From assembly GCA_964017185.1 (NCBI GenBank), contig OZ024872.1, positions 43,282,188 to 43,346,187 of the forward strand: a stretch of 64,000 bases of DNA, given 5' to 3'. Positions 1 through 12,200 of this stretch are shown here, piece by piece. Within the stretch, counting starts at the first letter, position 1, and each line of letters starts with the position of its first letter. The position numbers and the translations under genes were made by a program. This DNA comes from Rugalucina vietnamica (taxonomy: Eukaryota > Mollusca > Bivalvia > Lucinida > Lucinidae). The notes under the pieces were generated by a model. The model ran no database searches. It saw nothing but the letters and a program-made list of their open reading frames with translations, and was not told the origin of the DNA.

Positions 1-388
1 CTACATTTTCCGCGTACGTTGCTCTACATTAACCATAACTAATTTTCTCAAAACAAATGTGTTTTTGGATAGTTAAATATCTTGTTTAATGCAGTCGGAA
101 TGTGATGTGCAGAAAAAATCTGCCATTCGCGTGCAAAAGGATTACCTAAGCTATTCATGGTGGTAAGTTTATCGAAAATGCTTGTTTTGGTCACTTTTCA
201 TATCCTTTGTAACGCCATACTGGTGCTTTGCATGATTAAAATTGTGATGTTTGGCAATAAAGAATAACTATTCATAATAGAGTCGGACAAACTTTTGGCA
301 AAATACATTCTTGTTTTCTCTCCAATCAGATGGTCAAAACTGGCCGAACATGTTCGAAACAGCCAAAATATGCCAGTGTTTAGAACAA
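1..388. other. Unassigned AT-rich DNA
   Basis: No exon, RNA gene or known repeat recognised. The missing 3' exons of KIF16B were looked for on the minus strand of 1-3092 and not seen. Confidence 0.5.
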
Positions 389-699
389 TGACCTTAACTT
401 ATTGTCAGTCAACTATGATCAGTCATGCCGTGATGATAATGCACCGCTATCGTCGCTATGCAGATGTTTAATGGTTAATTGACATATGTACGTCTTATGC
501 CACGCATGTTTGTTTCATATGCCTTTCACGAAATATATAAAATAAACTTAACTTATTGGTTAACGTCCTAGTCAACTATTTTCAGTCATGCCGTGATGAA
601 GATACTGCGACGCTTTAACGTGGCCGTGCCCATGTTATATGATTCCTCGACATAATGGTTCAGAATCAGAATAGTTTACTGGTGAAACAATACCGCAAC

Positions 700-737
<38 letters not shown>

Positions 738-785
738 TGTGTGTGGCGCCTAATCGTCAATTTTAGGTCATGCCGTGACGGAGCA
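389..785 (+). repeat. Three degenerate copies of a SINE-like segment
   Basis: TCAACTATTTTCAGTCATG plus CCGTGATG recurs near 404-436, 570-600 and 748-784. The second copy has TTAACGTCCTAGTCAAC, which resembles the body of the tRNA-headed repeat at 36290. It may be a multiplied SINE tail. Confidence 0.5.
703..750 (+). repeat. (GT)n microsatellite
   Basis: Sixteen GT units, then one interruption (ACGTGTGTGTG). Confidence 0.95.
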
Positions 786-1499
786 ACAAATCTTCCGACT
801 AACTTGGTGCGAAAATGCCAATTTTGTGTTTTTGATGAAATTTCACAAGTGAATTTATTTATATCGACCGCTTTACATGCATTATGTCTATGTTCCGTAT
901 TGCACAGGCTTCAATTGTAAATAGCCCCGGGTCGTTTGAACCATATGAGCTCATAATCACCTATGATGCGCATTTGAATTTGATATGGGATATTGTACCT
1001 GGATTATTTATTAGGGGTGATAATGACAGGTATTCCCCCCTGCTACGAATACACAGAGTCGGATATTGCACCGACTAAGAACTATTCCGCTTACCTTTTC
1101 AATACACAAATACAAACACTGGTTCCGCAGCCACTCAACATTTAATTTCCCTTATTTCCCATGTAACGTTTTCGATAACCAAAGCTCATGTATGTGAATA
1201 TGGGACATTGTCAATTAATTGTATATGATTTAGTTTGAACACTTAAAAGTGTTTCAAACAGTTCCTGATCTTTGCATACTTGTACCTTTTGATGTAATGC
1301 TACCGTTTTGCCCCTAATTACGTTGTTTTTAATATACAGAGACTAATATTGGATAGGCATTGAACAAACGTAATAAAAGTTACAAGAATGGATTGATTGA
1401 TTGACTCTTTTATTTCCTCCTCGAGGGAGAGCAATATATATCTTAAAGATGATGTATTCAAATAACATAACATAACAACAAAGTGATCAGATCTGTGAT

Positions 1500-2060
1500 A
1501 AACTTTAAATCTTGCGGACATTGCTGGGCGGCCAAAATGGCCCGGAATGTCCGCAACATTATTATTGAAACTATCCCTATTATATCTGTTAAAAACTATA
1601 AATATTGTCATGTTAACTCATTGAAGATGTCCGGTTGAAATGCATTTGTTACGTAAGAATTACAAGGGTGTAAACTAAAAGGGTTCCGACTGTTCTTTGA
1701 AACACAAGCAAAGCATATCTTAAAGATAATGCCATCAATAATTTGCTGTCAATAATAAAAATCAGTGGGGACCAAAATCATCGGATCTGTTTATAATAGG
1801 CATTGTGGACAATAATTTACATTAGTTGCTTCAACTTTCGCAATAATATGCCATGCGTTTTAATCATTAACCGTTTTCCTCATTTAGTATAAACTTTAAA
1901 TGTTGCGGACATTGCGGGGCGGTCGAAATGGTCCGGGATGCCCGCAAGATTTTTTATTGAAACTATAGTTATTAAAACTGTTAATTACTATGAATTATGT
2001 GATGTAAACTCACTTAAGAGTTAAAATTTACCGTTGACATGCAATAATTTAAACGACAGA
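1500..2060 (+). repeat. Degenerate direct duplication, period about 400 bp
   Basis: Segment 1500-1670 (ATAAACTTTAAATCTTGCGG onward) recurs at 1888-2065 (ATAAACTTTAAATGTTGCGG onward). Both contain the inverted motif TTGCGGACATT with GGAATGTCCGCAA. Confidence 0.75.
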
Positions 2061-2234
2061 ATTACAATTGTGTAAACATGGAAGAAATTGTGACCAAACG
2101 GTCAAACATGTTTTATTATAATCAGACACTCGTGGTTTGTGGGTTAAATGGTCATTATGTTTAAAATTTACTTGTTTTATCGCATTGATAAAGCATAATC
2201 GATGGGTATTATATCGGTTTAAAGAGAAAACAAG

Positions 2235-2456
2235 ATTTACGGACATTTCGGGCCTGCGGACATTTCGGTCCCTTTGGGGCGTCCCGGAATGTCCGCAAGG
2301 AATTTTTTCTAAGTTCTTTTTTTGTTTTTATGAAAATTATTTCCCAGAATTTTTGCATTTAATAGACTTATTTAACGATTATTTATGTTTTAATACATAT
2401 TTAAAACAAATTAATTTTTTTGCGGACATTCCGGGCCGCGGACATTCCGGTCCCCT
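2235..2456 (+). repeat. Further GCGGACATTCCGG repeats
   Basis: Two more clusters of the GCGGACATT motif lie at 2238-2300 and 2420-2452, flanking an AT-rich core. With those at 1515-1556 and 1908-1950, it occurs in four clusters within 0.95 kb. Probable ends of one decayed transposon family. Confidence 0.6.
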
Positions 2457-2459
2457 ACA

Positions 2460-2566
2460 GACGTAATATACTAGGAAGACATAAGGCTAACACTGTCTAA
2501 AATACAGGGCATATGGACGTAATATACTAGGAAGACATAAGGCTAACACTGTCTAATATCCAGGAT
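2460..2566 (+). repeat. 56-bp tandem duplication
   Basis: GACGTAATATACTAGGAAGA with ACATAAGGCTAACACTGTC occurs at 2460 and again at 2516, with almost no change. Confidence 0.9.
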
Positions 2567-2799
2567 TTCTGGAAGGGGGCTTCAAATCCACCAAGAGAGG
2601 GTTCGTTTTCAACATTTTACCTGATTTTTCATGAATTTCCCCATGAAATTGAAGTCAACTAAACATAATTCCCTTCCTTTTTCATTATGAACTAAGTATC
2701 CAGGAATAACGTATGCAGTACTATGAATAACTCAAATATCTTTAAGGACTTTCAACCAGGTAGAATCAAGTGGAGACACTCAAATATTGGGAGCAGCCA

Positions 2800-2960
2800 G
2801 ATCTTAAAAAGGTACAAGTAGGCATCGATCAGGAAAAGGCGCAATCAGAAAAAGATTCCCAATCCAAAAACCGAGGTGGGAAAAAAACTAAATTAACAAT
2901 CAGGTACTTATACCATGAAAACATATTGTAAGCTGAATGAGCAGCTAGTTTGGATTCAGA
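2800..2960 (+). repeat. Dispersed repeat, copy 1 of 3
   Basis: The block AAAGATTCCCAATCCAAAAA then ACCGAGGTGGGAAAAAAAC, CAGGTACTTATACCATGAAA and GAATGAGCAGC is shared with 54300-54480 and, inverted, with 15280-15460. No coding signal was recognised. Confidence 0.8.
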
Positions 2961-3092
2961 AACTAAAAATATGAGAATTCTGTTTTAAGTAAGTGAAATA
3001 TAACTTAAGTTTTGTAAATGTTGTGTGTTTTTTGTTGTTTCTTTTTTGTTTGTTTGTTTTTTGTTATCATTTTAAAAAATCACAGTTCATAC

Positions 3093-3290
3093 CTTCTCTG
3101 GTTTTTCTCATACATATCATATCTGGCCTTGAGTTGTTTGAGTTCCCTGTGGTGAGCCTCTTTCAGTCTTTTTATTTCTTCCTCCCTTTCTTTTTTCTCT
3201 CTATCCCTCTCTAGTTGCCTCTTTTGTTCTCGTTGTACTTTCTCTTCAAACATTCTTCTTTTCACTTCTTGTTCCACCAGGGCATTGATC
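3093..3290 (-). CDS. KIF16B: KIF16B exon 29, last exon in window
   Basis: Residues 1118-1183: [19 protein letters not shown] then a highly charged helix ending YEKNQRR. It matches the RINAYIEEEVQRR region that precedes the PX domain in KIF16B. Acceptor tattaacag, donor gtatga with two bases of the next codon, so at least one more exon lies to the left. None could be recognised in 1-3092. Confidence 0.88.
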
Positions 3291-6200
3291 CTGTTAATAA
3301 AGGTAAAAAGTTATTGTCACATTTGGGGCAATTACTTTTTGATTGTCCAAGCAGTGCTGGAGAAATGGCAAGGTTTTGACATTAAGATCCTTATGCAAGG
3401 GAGATTTTCTATTGCATTTGCAGGGCAAAGTTTTGACTTCCAGTTTGTCCCCTGGGGGTGGGGCTTATAGCAGGTGAAAAGTCATAATCCCCAAATTTCC
3501 CTGTAGGTGGGGAGGCAGTGGTTACAAATGACTGGTGCATTGCAAAAACATGCCTGCAAAAACATGCCCATGCAATGCACATTTTTTTTCCTAAGGCTGT
3601 AAAAATTGAAATTTTGGGAAGTAAGTTTTTAATATGTTTCTTATTTTTGACTCAAAACATAGATTGTGGGTACTCAAGGTGGTTCTAACAATTACCCACA
3701 ATCTTATGTTTTGAAACAAAAATAAGAAAAATGTATACCCCTGCAGACCCCTGTTTTACTATATAAATAATTGGGGTTCAATGGGGGTATTCATTACATG
3801 GACATGTTATCCTGATGGAAACCTACTAGTGGTCTTTGGGCTGTTAGGAATTCTCGTTAAATAAATAAAGCATTAATTTAAATTATCCTGATGGACAGTA
3901 AAATTACCTGTCCTGTCTTTGTCTCTCTTGTAAACTATCCTTCTCATACTCTATAGTATCAAGTTCATAGTCTCTGGCCTGGTCATATTGCCGGATCTTC
4001 TCTTCTAATTCCTCCGCAGCCTTGTCAACATTGGCCTGAAGTTCTTCTAATTCCTGAATAAAAATGAGCCTGTGCGTGAGAAAACCAACAATTTGGGTTC
4101 CGATCAGGTCCAACACAAACCGGCCTGTACAGTCACAGAAGAAGGCAAGAAGCTTGAAATTTCAGATTTAAGAAGAAGGATTGTACTATCCCTGCAGCGA
4201 AAACAAAGGTGCTGATCAGCTGTGCAGTTACTGTACAGCTGATCTGTGTCTTTGTTTTTGCATATGCAAATTGTTGTTTTTACCATGCGGCGGCTCAAAT
4301 ATACACAACAAAATAAAAAAAATCATAGGTTTTAAACTATGTTTCTCAAACTCTACATGGACATAGTGAAGTAATTCTTCTACCTTCTTTTTCTTTTGTA
4401 ACTTTTGTCTCTCGCGCTGCAACCATTTCATTGTGTCTAGCCGAGTCTCTTCTATCTCTGTCTTAGTCTTACAATCTTGTTTTTTCTTCTTTATGTCTAT
4501 TATTAAATCTTTTCTAAGTCTAATGGACATAATGAAGTGATTCTTCTACCTTCTTTTTCTTTTCCAACTTGTGTCTCTCACTTTCTGACAGTTTCATTGT
4601 GTCTAGCTGAGTCTCATCTATCTCTGTCTGGGACTCGGATTTCCGGGCTGAATCCTTTAGCAACAACAACCTGAAAATGTATTACAATGAATGATATTCC
4701 AAAATATACATGTACCATTCTCCCTGCTTCACAAGTTCCAACAAAAACAGAGAACATGCAGATATTTTTGTAACCAAACAATATCATTTTTTATTTTAAG
4801 ATATGCAGTTCTTTGTAAACAGTGTAAACCCAGTGTAAAATGATTTTGCCTTTTCACCTGAATGTCTCTCAAAAAAGCAACAACATTATTTTCAGTATTA
4901 AATTTCAAGGACTCTTACGGTTAATCAATTAAAGCATTTTAAGATCTTTCAAAATAAGCATGATTGTTTGTTGTGCGCAAGTAATTCCCAGACATACCTT
5001 TCTCTTTCTTCCTGGAGCTCTGATAATTCTTCTGCCATGTTTTCATCCACACTATTCAATTTCTCGTTCCACTCAATGATCTTTTTCTCTAATTTTATGA
5101 AATCCTTACACTGTATGTCATGTAGTTCATCTTTATGTGCTTGGATCTGTTCCTTCTCTTCAATATATTTTATTTTCTCTTTCTCTACATACTTCACAAA
5201 TTCATTAAGTTCCTCTTCCTGTTTTTCCAAGTCTTGTTTATAGTCTTTTATTGTGGTTTGTTTTTCTAAAAGTTTCAGTCTTATTGTTTCCAATTCTGGG
5301 CTATTGCAACTAATTGCAATTTCTGCCTTTTTCTTTTCAATTTCTTTCAGTTCATCACTTTTATGGTTTTCCCATTCTTCCATTTCTTTTTCTATTGAGT
5401 CTAGAATTTGTCTTTCTCTTGAAGCCACCTTTTGTTCCTCCAGCTTCAACAAAGTCCTTGCTTCTTCCAAATGCCCTTTTTTATGTTCAATGTCTTCCCT
5501 TTGTTCCTCTGTTAGGTTGTCACTTTTCAATTGTTCGATAAAATGTTTTTCTTGTTCTAGTAAATCTTTCCATGCTTCTTCTATTTCAGCATTTTCTCCT
5601 GCTATTTCATCCACTTTCTGTTTCCATCTGTCTTTCATTTCAATTTCTGAAGCTTCAAACTTGGTCCTTAACTCAAGGTTTTCCTTAGCTATCTCTTTAT
5701 GTCTCTGCATTAGAGTATCATTTTCTTCTAGTTTGGATCGAAATAAGATGTCAAAATCTTGCTGCATCTTCTCCAGCTGCTGTTGCTCAATATCAATGAC
5801 TTTTTGGTCCTAAAATTGGGACAACATACGATTACATTATATCTGAGGTATATCTTTACAATCAAATGTCCCTGTAACTTTGAATTTTGGGAATTCTGTA
5901 CTCCAGACAATGTGCCTTATTCATACATCTCCAATTAAATGTATATACGTACATGGATATACGTACATGTATATATACTTGAAAGAATGGAAACATGTGT
6001 AACATGTGTAATGCACAAAAAATGACTGTGCAAAAACAAATAGGACACTTAACCTATTTCCTGAGGATACAATGCATTAAAAATTAAACCTAGGGACATT
6101 CAACATGGAAAACATTCTAACATATGTAATAATAGAAAATCTTAGACAAGGGTCGTTTTTTTGAGTTTTCACAAGTGGGCACTAGAATTTTAAGATCTTG

Positions 6201-9200
6201 TTTGTCAAGTAAGCTGTTAATGGTCTGTTACTTAAGTTATACATCTACAGCTCTTTACCCCTGTAATGGTCATTATAATCAAGCATTATTTGCTGTCTAG
6301 GAAATTATTTCTTTCATTTGTAACTGAAAACTACAGTACCTCTCTAAACAGGATGGTGAGTCCTGGTCCTGAAGTTATAAAACTTTTTTCATGCTAAACT
6401 CAGCTGAGAATAAATTTTGAATTGTTCATAAATGACAAAACAGCCCAAATAAATCTAAATTTCATGTTTAGATCGCCAAAGATTGTAATTTATTCTGTAA
6501 ATAAATGTTAAAATGCCAACATATACATACTAAATTGTTATCTTAAATTCCAAGTCTCATGCAAGCCAATCCAAGAAGTAACTGTGAGGCATATGTCTGA
6601 CTAAGAAGCAATGTCCAAAACATTTTAACAAAGAAGCTATATCTGAGAAAAGAATAACGGCAATCATCTTACCCCCCCCCCCAACAACCCAACATCCCAG
6701 CCCCTGCTCAATTAACTGTAACCCATTTTTCATCCTCTTCATCACCATTGAAAAGCTGATCCTATTACAAAGTTTACCTGTGTATAATTAGGCAAATAGG
6801 TTACTGCATAGGCAGCATTTTTAAAATTCATATCTGGGCGTGGTCAGCTAGTCCATCAATTCAAGTAGGGAGATTATAGAAAAGTCTAACTCAGTCAGCC
6901 TGGACCGTTGTCACATATTTACTGTTAGAAATCAGCTACATGCACCTGTATTTTGTCCAATCTAGTGAATTAGACAAACTCGTATTTCATTCTTATTTTC
7001 TAATGGAAAACATGTGAGTTGAATCTTTGAACTGTATACCTTTAGCTTTTACCTAAGTCAAAGGTAGATCATACCCAATAACATATTCATGAGGTAACGC
7101 CCATACAGTGACCTATTTGCAGAATTATACCTTAAACTCTATATTACTCTAACTCATTAACAAATGAGAACTAAGTTAACATGCATGCGAATAGTTAAAC
7201 ATCTGAAAGCAATTATAATAGCACACTTTATCTGAGGAAACATTTTTGTGCCAACTGGTAATAGTTTTGCTCCCAAGCTTGTTTCGCGTATACACTAATT
7301 TTAATCTTAACTGTTATTTGTTTGACAAGATGGCCAAAGCAAGAATATGTCTAATCAGATATACGTCTTGCACGCAATCTTTAAGATAATACATAAACCA
7401 CTTTGCTTAAAACAATTTCATATGCTTTATTTTGAAACTAATATAATTATTTCCATGTTGATTTTGCTGTTCCCTCAGATAAAACTGATATATGCTGATT
7501 TCACAATAAAAATGGCTACAAACACTTTTGACAAAGAGCTTCATTCATTGAAGGTAAGACACAAATAACATAAACAGGCCCGTCTTGATATAGTCGATTA
7601 ATTTTAGTGTATATTTCTATGTAAAATCATATTCTGGGTATTATAAAGTATACTATGTACTGTGTGCATTTATGAACATACATTTTACACATTAAATAGT
7701 AAATCTTCTAGCCTCTATCACTGTTAAAACAGCATATATTCATATTCTTCCACAGCTGTGAAGCAGTTTAACTAACAACCTAATGGAACATGATAAAATT
7801 CCTCATCCAGGGATTGACGCAACACTTACAGGGATCCATGCATCTTGGGAAAGCTAGAAGACAAGATAAAGCAGCTGACTTAAGAAATCCAACAATTTGG
7901 CTTTCCTACCAGGTCCGACACAAACTGGCCTGTACTGTCACAGAAGCAGGCTAGAAGCTTGAAATTTCGGATTTAAGAAGATGAGGGCTTGTACTATCCA
8001 TTTAGCAAAAATAAAAGCTGTGATCAGCTGTGCAATTACTGCACAGCTGATCAGCGCCTTTGTTTTCACTACACAGATAGTACAATACCTCTTCTGCTTA
8101 TATCCAAAATTTCAAGCATCTAGCCTGCTTCTGCGACTGTACAGTCAGGTTTGTGTCGGACCTGGTCGGAAACCCCAAAACACCGGTCTTCCCGTGTTAC
8201 GGCTCAAAAATAGGCAGTCTTATCTTCCATTATAGCACCCCTTTTAAGATCTCCTATCTAATTCAAAGCAGAAAAGAAAATATGTTCTATGTGGTTAGAA
8301 ACACAAGCACATGTATCATAAAATGACTTGTTTACTTTAAATGAGGCACATACAATTAAGACAAACTACTGTAAATTCAGAAGTTTTTGCAGGACTTTTA
8401 TTTTGTGAATTTACTATTTCCGACTTATTCTTGAGGTCTTGAATTTGTGAACAAGTATGCATGAAGTCTTGATGGCTTTTAGTAATTCTTTGTTATTGAG
8501 AACTTTGATTTCACAAGGCGACAAATTAGCAACTACTATTCGCAAAAATAAAGTTCTCATGAACATTTCCAAACTTACAGTACCAAGCTATAGGATTAAT
8601 ATATCTATATAAGAACTTAATACACTGGTTAAATAACAATACATATGTGGAAAGGACAAAACATTAATGAGCCACATCATAAGTAAACCTGCTTTAAACA
8701 AATGCATATGGGTGAACAGCAAAAACAGTGCCTTTGTTTTCATGGCATAGTACCATTCTAATACTCTCTAAATTCAAGACTAGAGGCATCCATAGCATAG
8801 TGGTTAAGCCACTTGCCTTGTAAACCTGAGGTTTTGAGTTTGATCCCAGGCTGGTCTACTCAGCTGAGCGTAAAATTTAAATTCATGCTCAACTCAGCTA
8901 TGCATAAAATTTAAACTGCTCATAAATGGCAAAATATAATAGCCCAAATAAATTGAGATTTCACCAAAGCCTGTAATTTATCATGCTAATAAATGTTAAA
9001 ATGCCAGCAATTGTTGGCATTTATAATTTATAAGCAGGATAAATTATAGTCTCAGCTGAGCTGAGCTGAGCATGAAAAAAGCTTTATAACCTCGGGGCCA
9101 GGACAAAAAAGTTGAAAGCAGGTTTCCTCACAATGATGCTCAGTATAATAGAACCCCCACCCACCTCTTCATCCTGTGTTTGTCCTGTTTTCCTCCTACA

Positions 9201-12200
9201 TTCCACAGCCTGGTCCAGTTTTTCCATCTCTCTATCCCTCTGTTTCATAGCATCTTCTAGCTTAGCTAACTCATCAAGTGTGGATTTCTTGCTTTCTTCG
9301 TTGTCAAGGCGTAATTTTTCCATCTCCTGTGAAGAAGAAAGCAATCAACTACAAGTCAACCTCATTATAATGCTATCTTTGGGTCTATAGAAACAGACCA
9401 TGTTATAAGAGAAAGTGTGTTATAATGAGGTCATTTGCAATATATATAAAACAAAATAATCATTTTGGGAGGTTGTTATGAAAACTCCCCAATAGTGAGG
9501 GGCATTATAATGAGGTTGAACTGTACATAAAATGAGGGAATTGTTAGATTTTCTAGCCAGTTTTATTTCTTTCTATCTCTCTGTTTCAAGGCATGGTCAT
9601 GTTTAGTAAGCTCGTCTAGAGTTGTCTTCATGCATTCTTCATTGCCGAGGTAAGTCTTTCTATCTTTTGTGGAAGAACATGAAAGAAAACATGACAGAAA
9701 AAACAAAAACAAAAAAAAATGAAACTGTCACAGTTTCTATCTTTATATCAAAGTTTTCTATCTCTTTATTTATATCTGCAAGTTTAGCAAGATTATCAAG
9801 ATTAGCTTTCTTGCTTTCTTCATTGCCTAGCCGTAGTTCATAGAATTCAACTTTGCTGTTTCTTATATAAAAAAACACTTTACTTTCTTTTTGATGCTAA
9901 CATTATTTTCCATACCCATCACCAAAGATGGACATTATAAGTGCCTTTGTTTTAGCTATGGTCAATTGCCTTTGAAGCCCCCAGTCATTCAGTATGGTTG
10001 TACAGCATAGCTTGTGTTGAACCTGGTCAGAAACCTACAAGACACTTTACTTTGCCAATGACTATAGTTTACCTGATTAAGAGAGTCCCTGGTAGCTCTA
10101 GCAGTCTCAATGATCTGATTCTCTTTCTCATCAAGCTTCTGTAGCATTCTGTCGATTTCTTCACCCTAAGGCAAACATTATCATTTTTGCATCCTCAAAT
10201 GAAGTACACCCATATAGTGTGTTTCCATGTCTTATATTATTTTGTTTTATCTGTTTCTTTTGGTGAACTTAAACTGTAAATTAAACATTGCAGGTACATG
10301 TCTATGTCTAATACTGACTTACAGTATACTTTAGACTCCTTACTTTCTAATTGAACCACTTTATTAAGATTTATGAATGACTTATACATGGGGTCTGTAC
10401 ATTTTGCAGTTTAAAGATACCTGTTAAAACTCAAGCAATCAGGGCCCAGTTATTCAAAACTTTGTTAGCTTAACAGTGTCATTAAGCCCTCGATTTATTA
10501 GCTATATAACCACTTCAAAAGCAAATACACTGTTATTTTTGGTTGAAAAAAAAAGAGAATCCTTTGCAATGCAAAGGATTCTTACATTTTATCAACAAAA
10601 AATAACAGTGTATTTGTAATATTGTCATTTGAAATTTTAACAAATCATTAACTAACAACATCTTTAATTTTGAACAACTGGGCCCAGAATGGTTAGAGCT
10701 AAACTTACCTTTGGCAGTTTGATCATGACATCATCTGTGTGAGCCTAACGAAAACAAAATTTAAATGACATCTTTATAGGCTCATCATGTGCAAATCTGC
10801 ATGAATTAGTTTTCACAATGTAAATCCCAATGTCACAGAGATAAATCATCATAAAGGTATACTAGAAGCTTGACGACAATCATTAACAAAGAACATGACC
10901 AGGCTGCAAAGATACTTTAGTTTCAGATTGAAACAAGAAATGAGCAACGTCATGAGAATGTTGTTTTCAATCAGGTCCGACACAAACCAAGCTGTACAAG
11001 CACAGAAGATGGTTAGAGGCTGGAAATTTTAGAAATAGTACTATCTGTAAAGCGACAATAACGACAGTTACTGTGAAGCTGATCTGCGCTTTTGTTTTTG
11101 CACATCCATTTATTTCAAACATCATTTTCACACTACATACCTTAATAATGTCTTTCTGCAATTTTTCCAATTCTTTCTGAGCCTGTTCCAGATTGTTTTG
11201 TTTCTTTTCTAGTTCCATTTCCATGGCAACCTGTACATTAATTCTCTCTTCTTCTGCCTCATGGTATTTGTCTTCCATCCCCTTAATCTGTTGCCTAGGA
11301 AACAACTGGTTTTAGATATGAGCCGCTGCATGAGAAAACCAACAATTTGGGTTTCCGATAAGGTCCGACACAAACTGACCTGTACAGTCGCAGAAGCAAG
11401 CTAGAAGCTTGAAATTTCGGAATAAAGAAGAAGTCTGTGTAGCAAAAACAAAGGGGCTGATCAACTATGCAGATATTGCACAGTTGATCCGCAGCTTTGT
11501 TTTTTGCATATGCAGATTGCTGGCTTTCTGATGCAGCGGCTCATATCAAACTGGTTGTGTTAAAAGGAACTTGAATCTTGAAAACATATTTTTTGTCGTC
11601 ATGGCAACCTCATAAATCCTCTCTCATTGGCTTTTGTCCTTAACCTGTAGCTGTTGCCTCGGTAACAAAATATTATAGACCATCAAGATTTTATTCTAAA
11701 CACTCAGTTTATGGCACCCAAGTCTCAAGTGGTCTAACCATTATCTTGGGCAGCAATTTTTGTGTTTCACTACGAAAACTTACACCTAAAATATACAGGG
11801 ATTTGTAAAAATTAAAAATTTGTGTTGATTTTTTTTGTGTTATTTTTTTTAATATTTGCTCAAAACAAAGATTGTGTGTACATCTTAGAACCGCCTCGCC
11901 AAGTACCCTCAATCTATGTTTTTGATAAAAAATAAGAAACAAAGGTCTACCCCTGTAAACCCAGTTTTACTATGTAAAAGTGGGGTGTAAGAGGTATACA
12001 TTATACGGACATGTCATCTTGATGAATTTTTGTGACTAACATACTTCAATTCTTCAATTCTCTCTTGTTCTTCTCTGTGTGACTGATCATGCTCCCAACT
12101 GGAAAAAAAGATACAATTGAGCCTTCCTATGAAAAAAAAAACACAACATTTTGGGGTTTCCGAGCAGGTCTGACACAAACCAAGTGGTACAACTGCAGAA

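Noticed and set aside
4968-5813. Plus-strand serine-rich frames opposite exon 26
   Set aside because: Antisense shadows of the Glu/Lys-rich coiled-coil exon; the minus strand has splice sites and homology.
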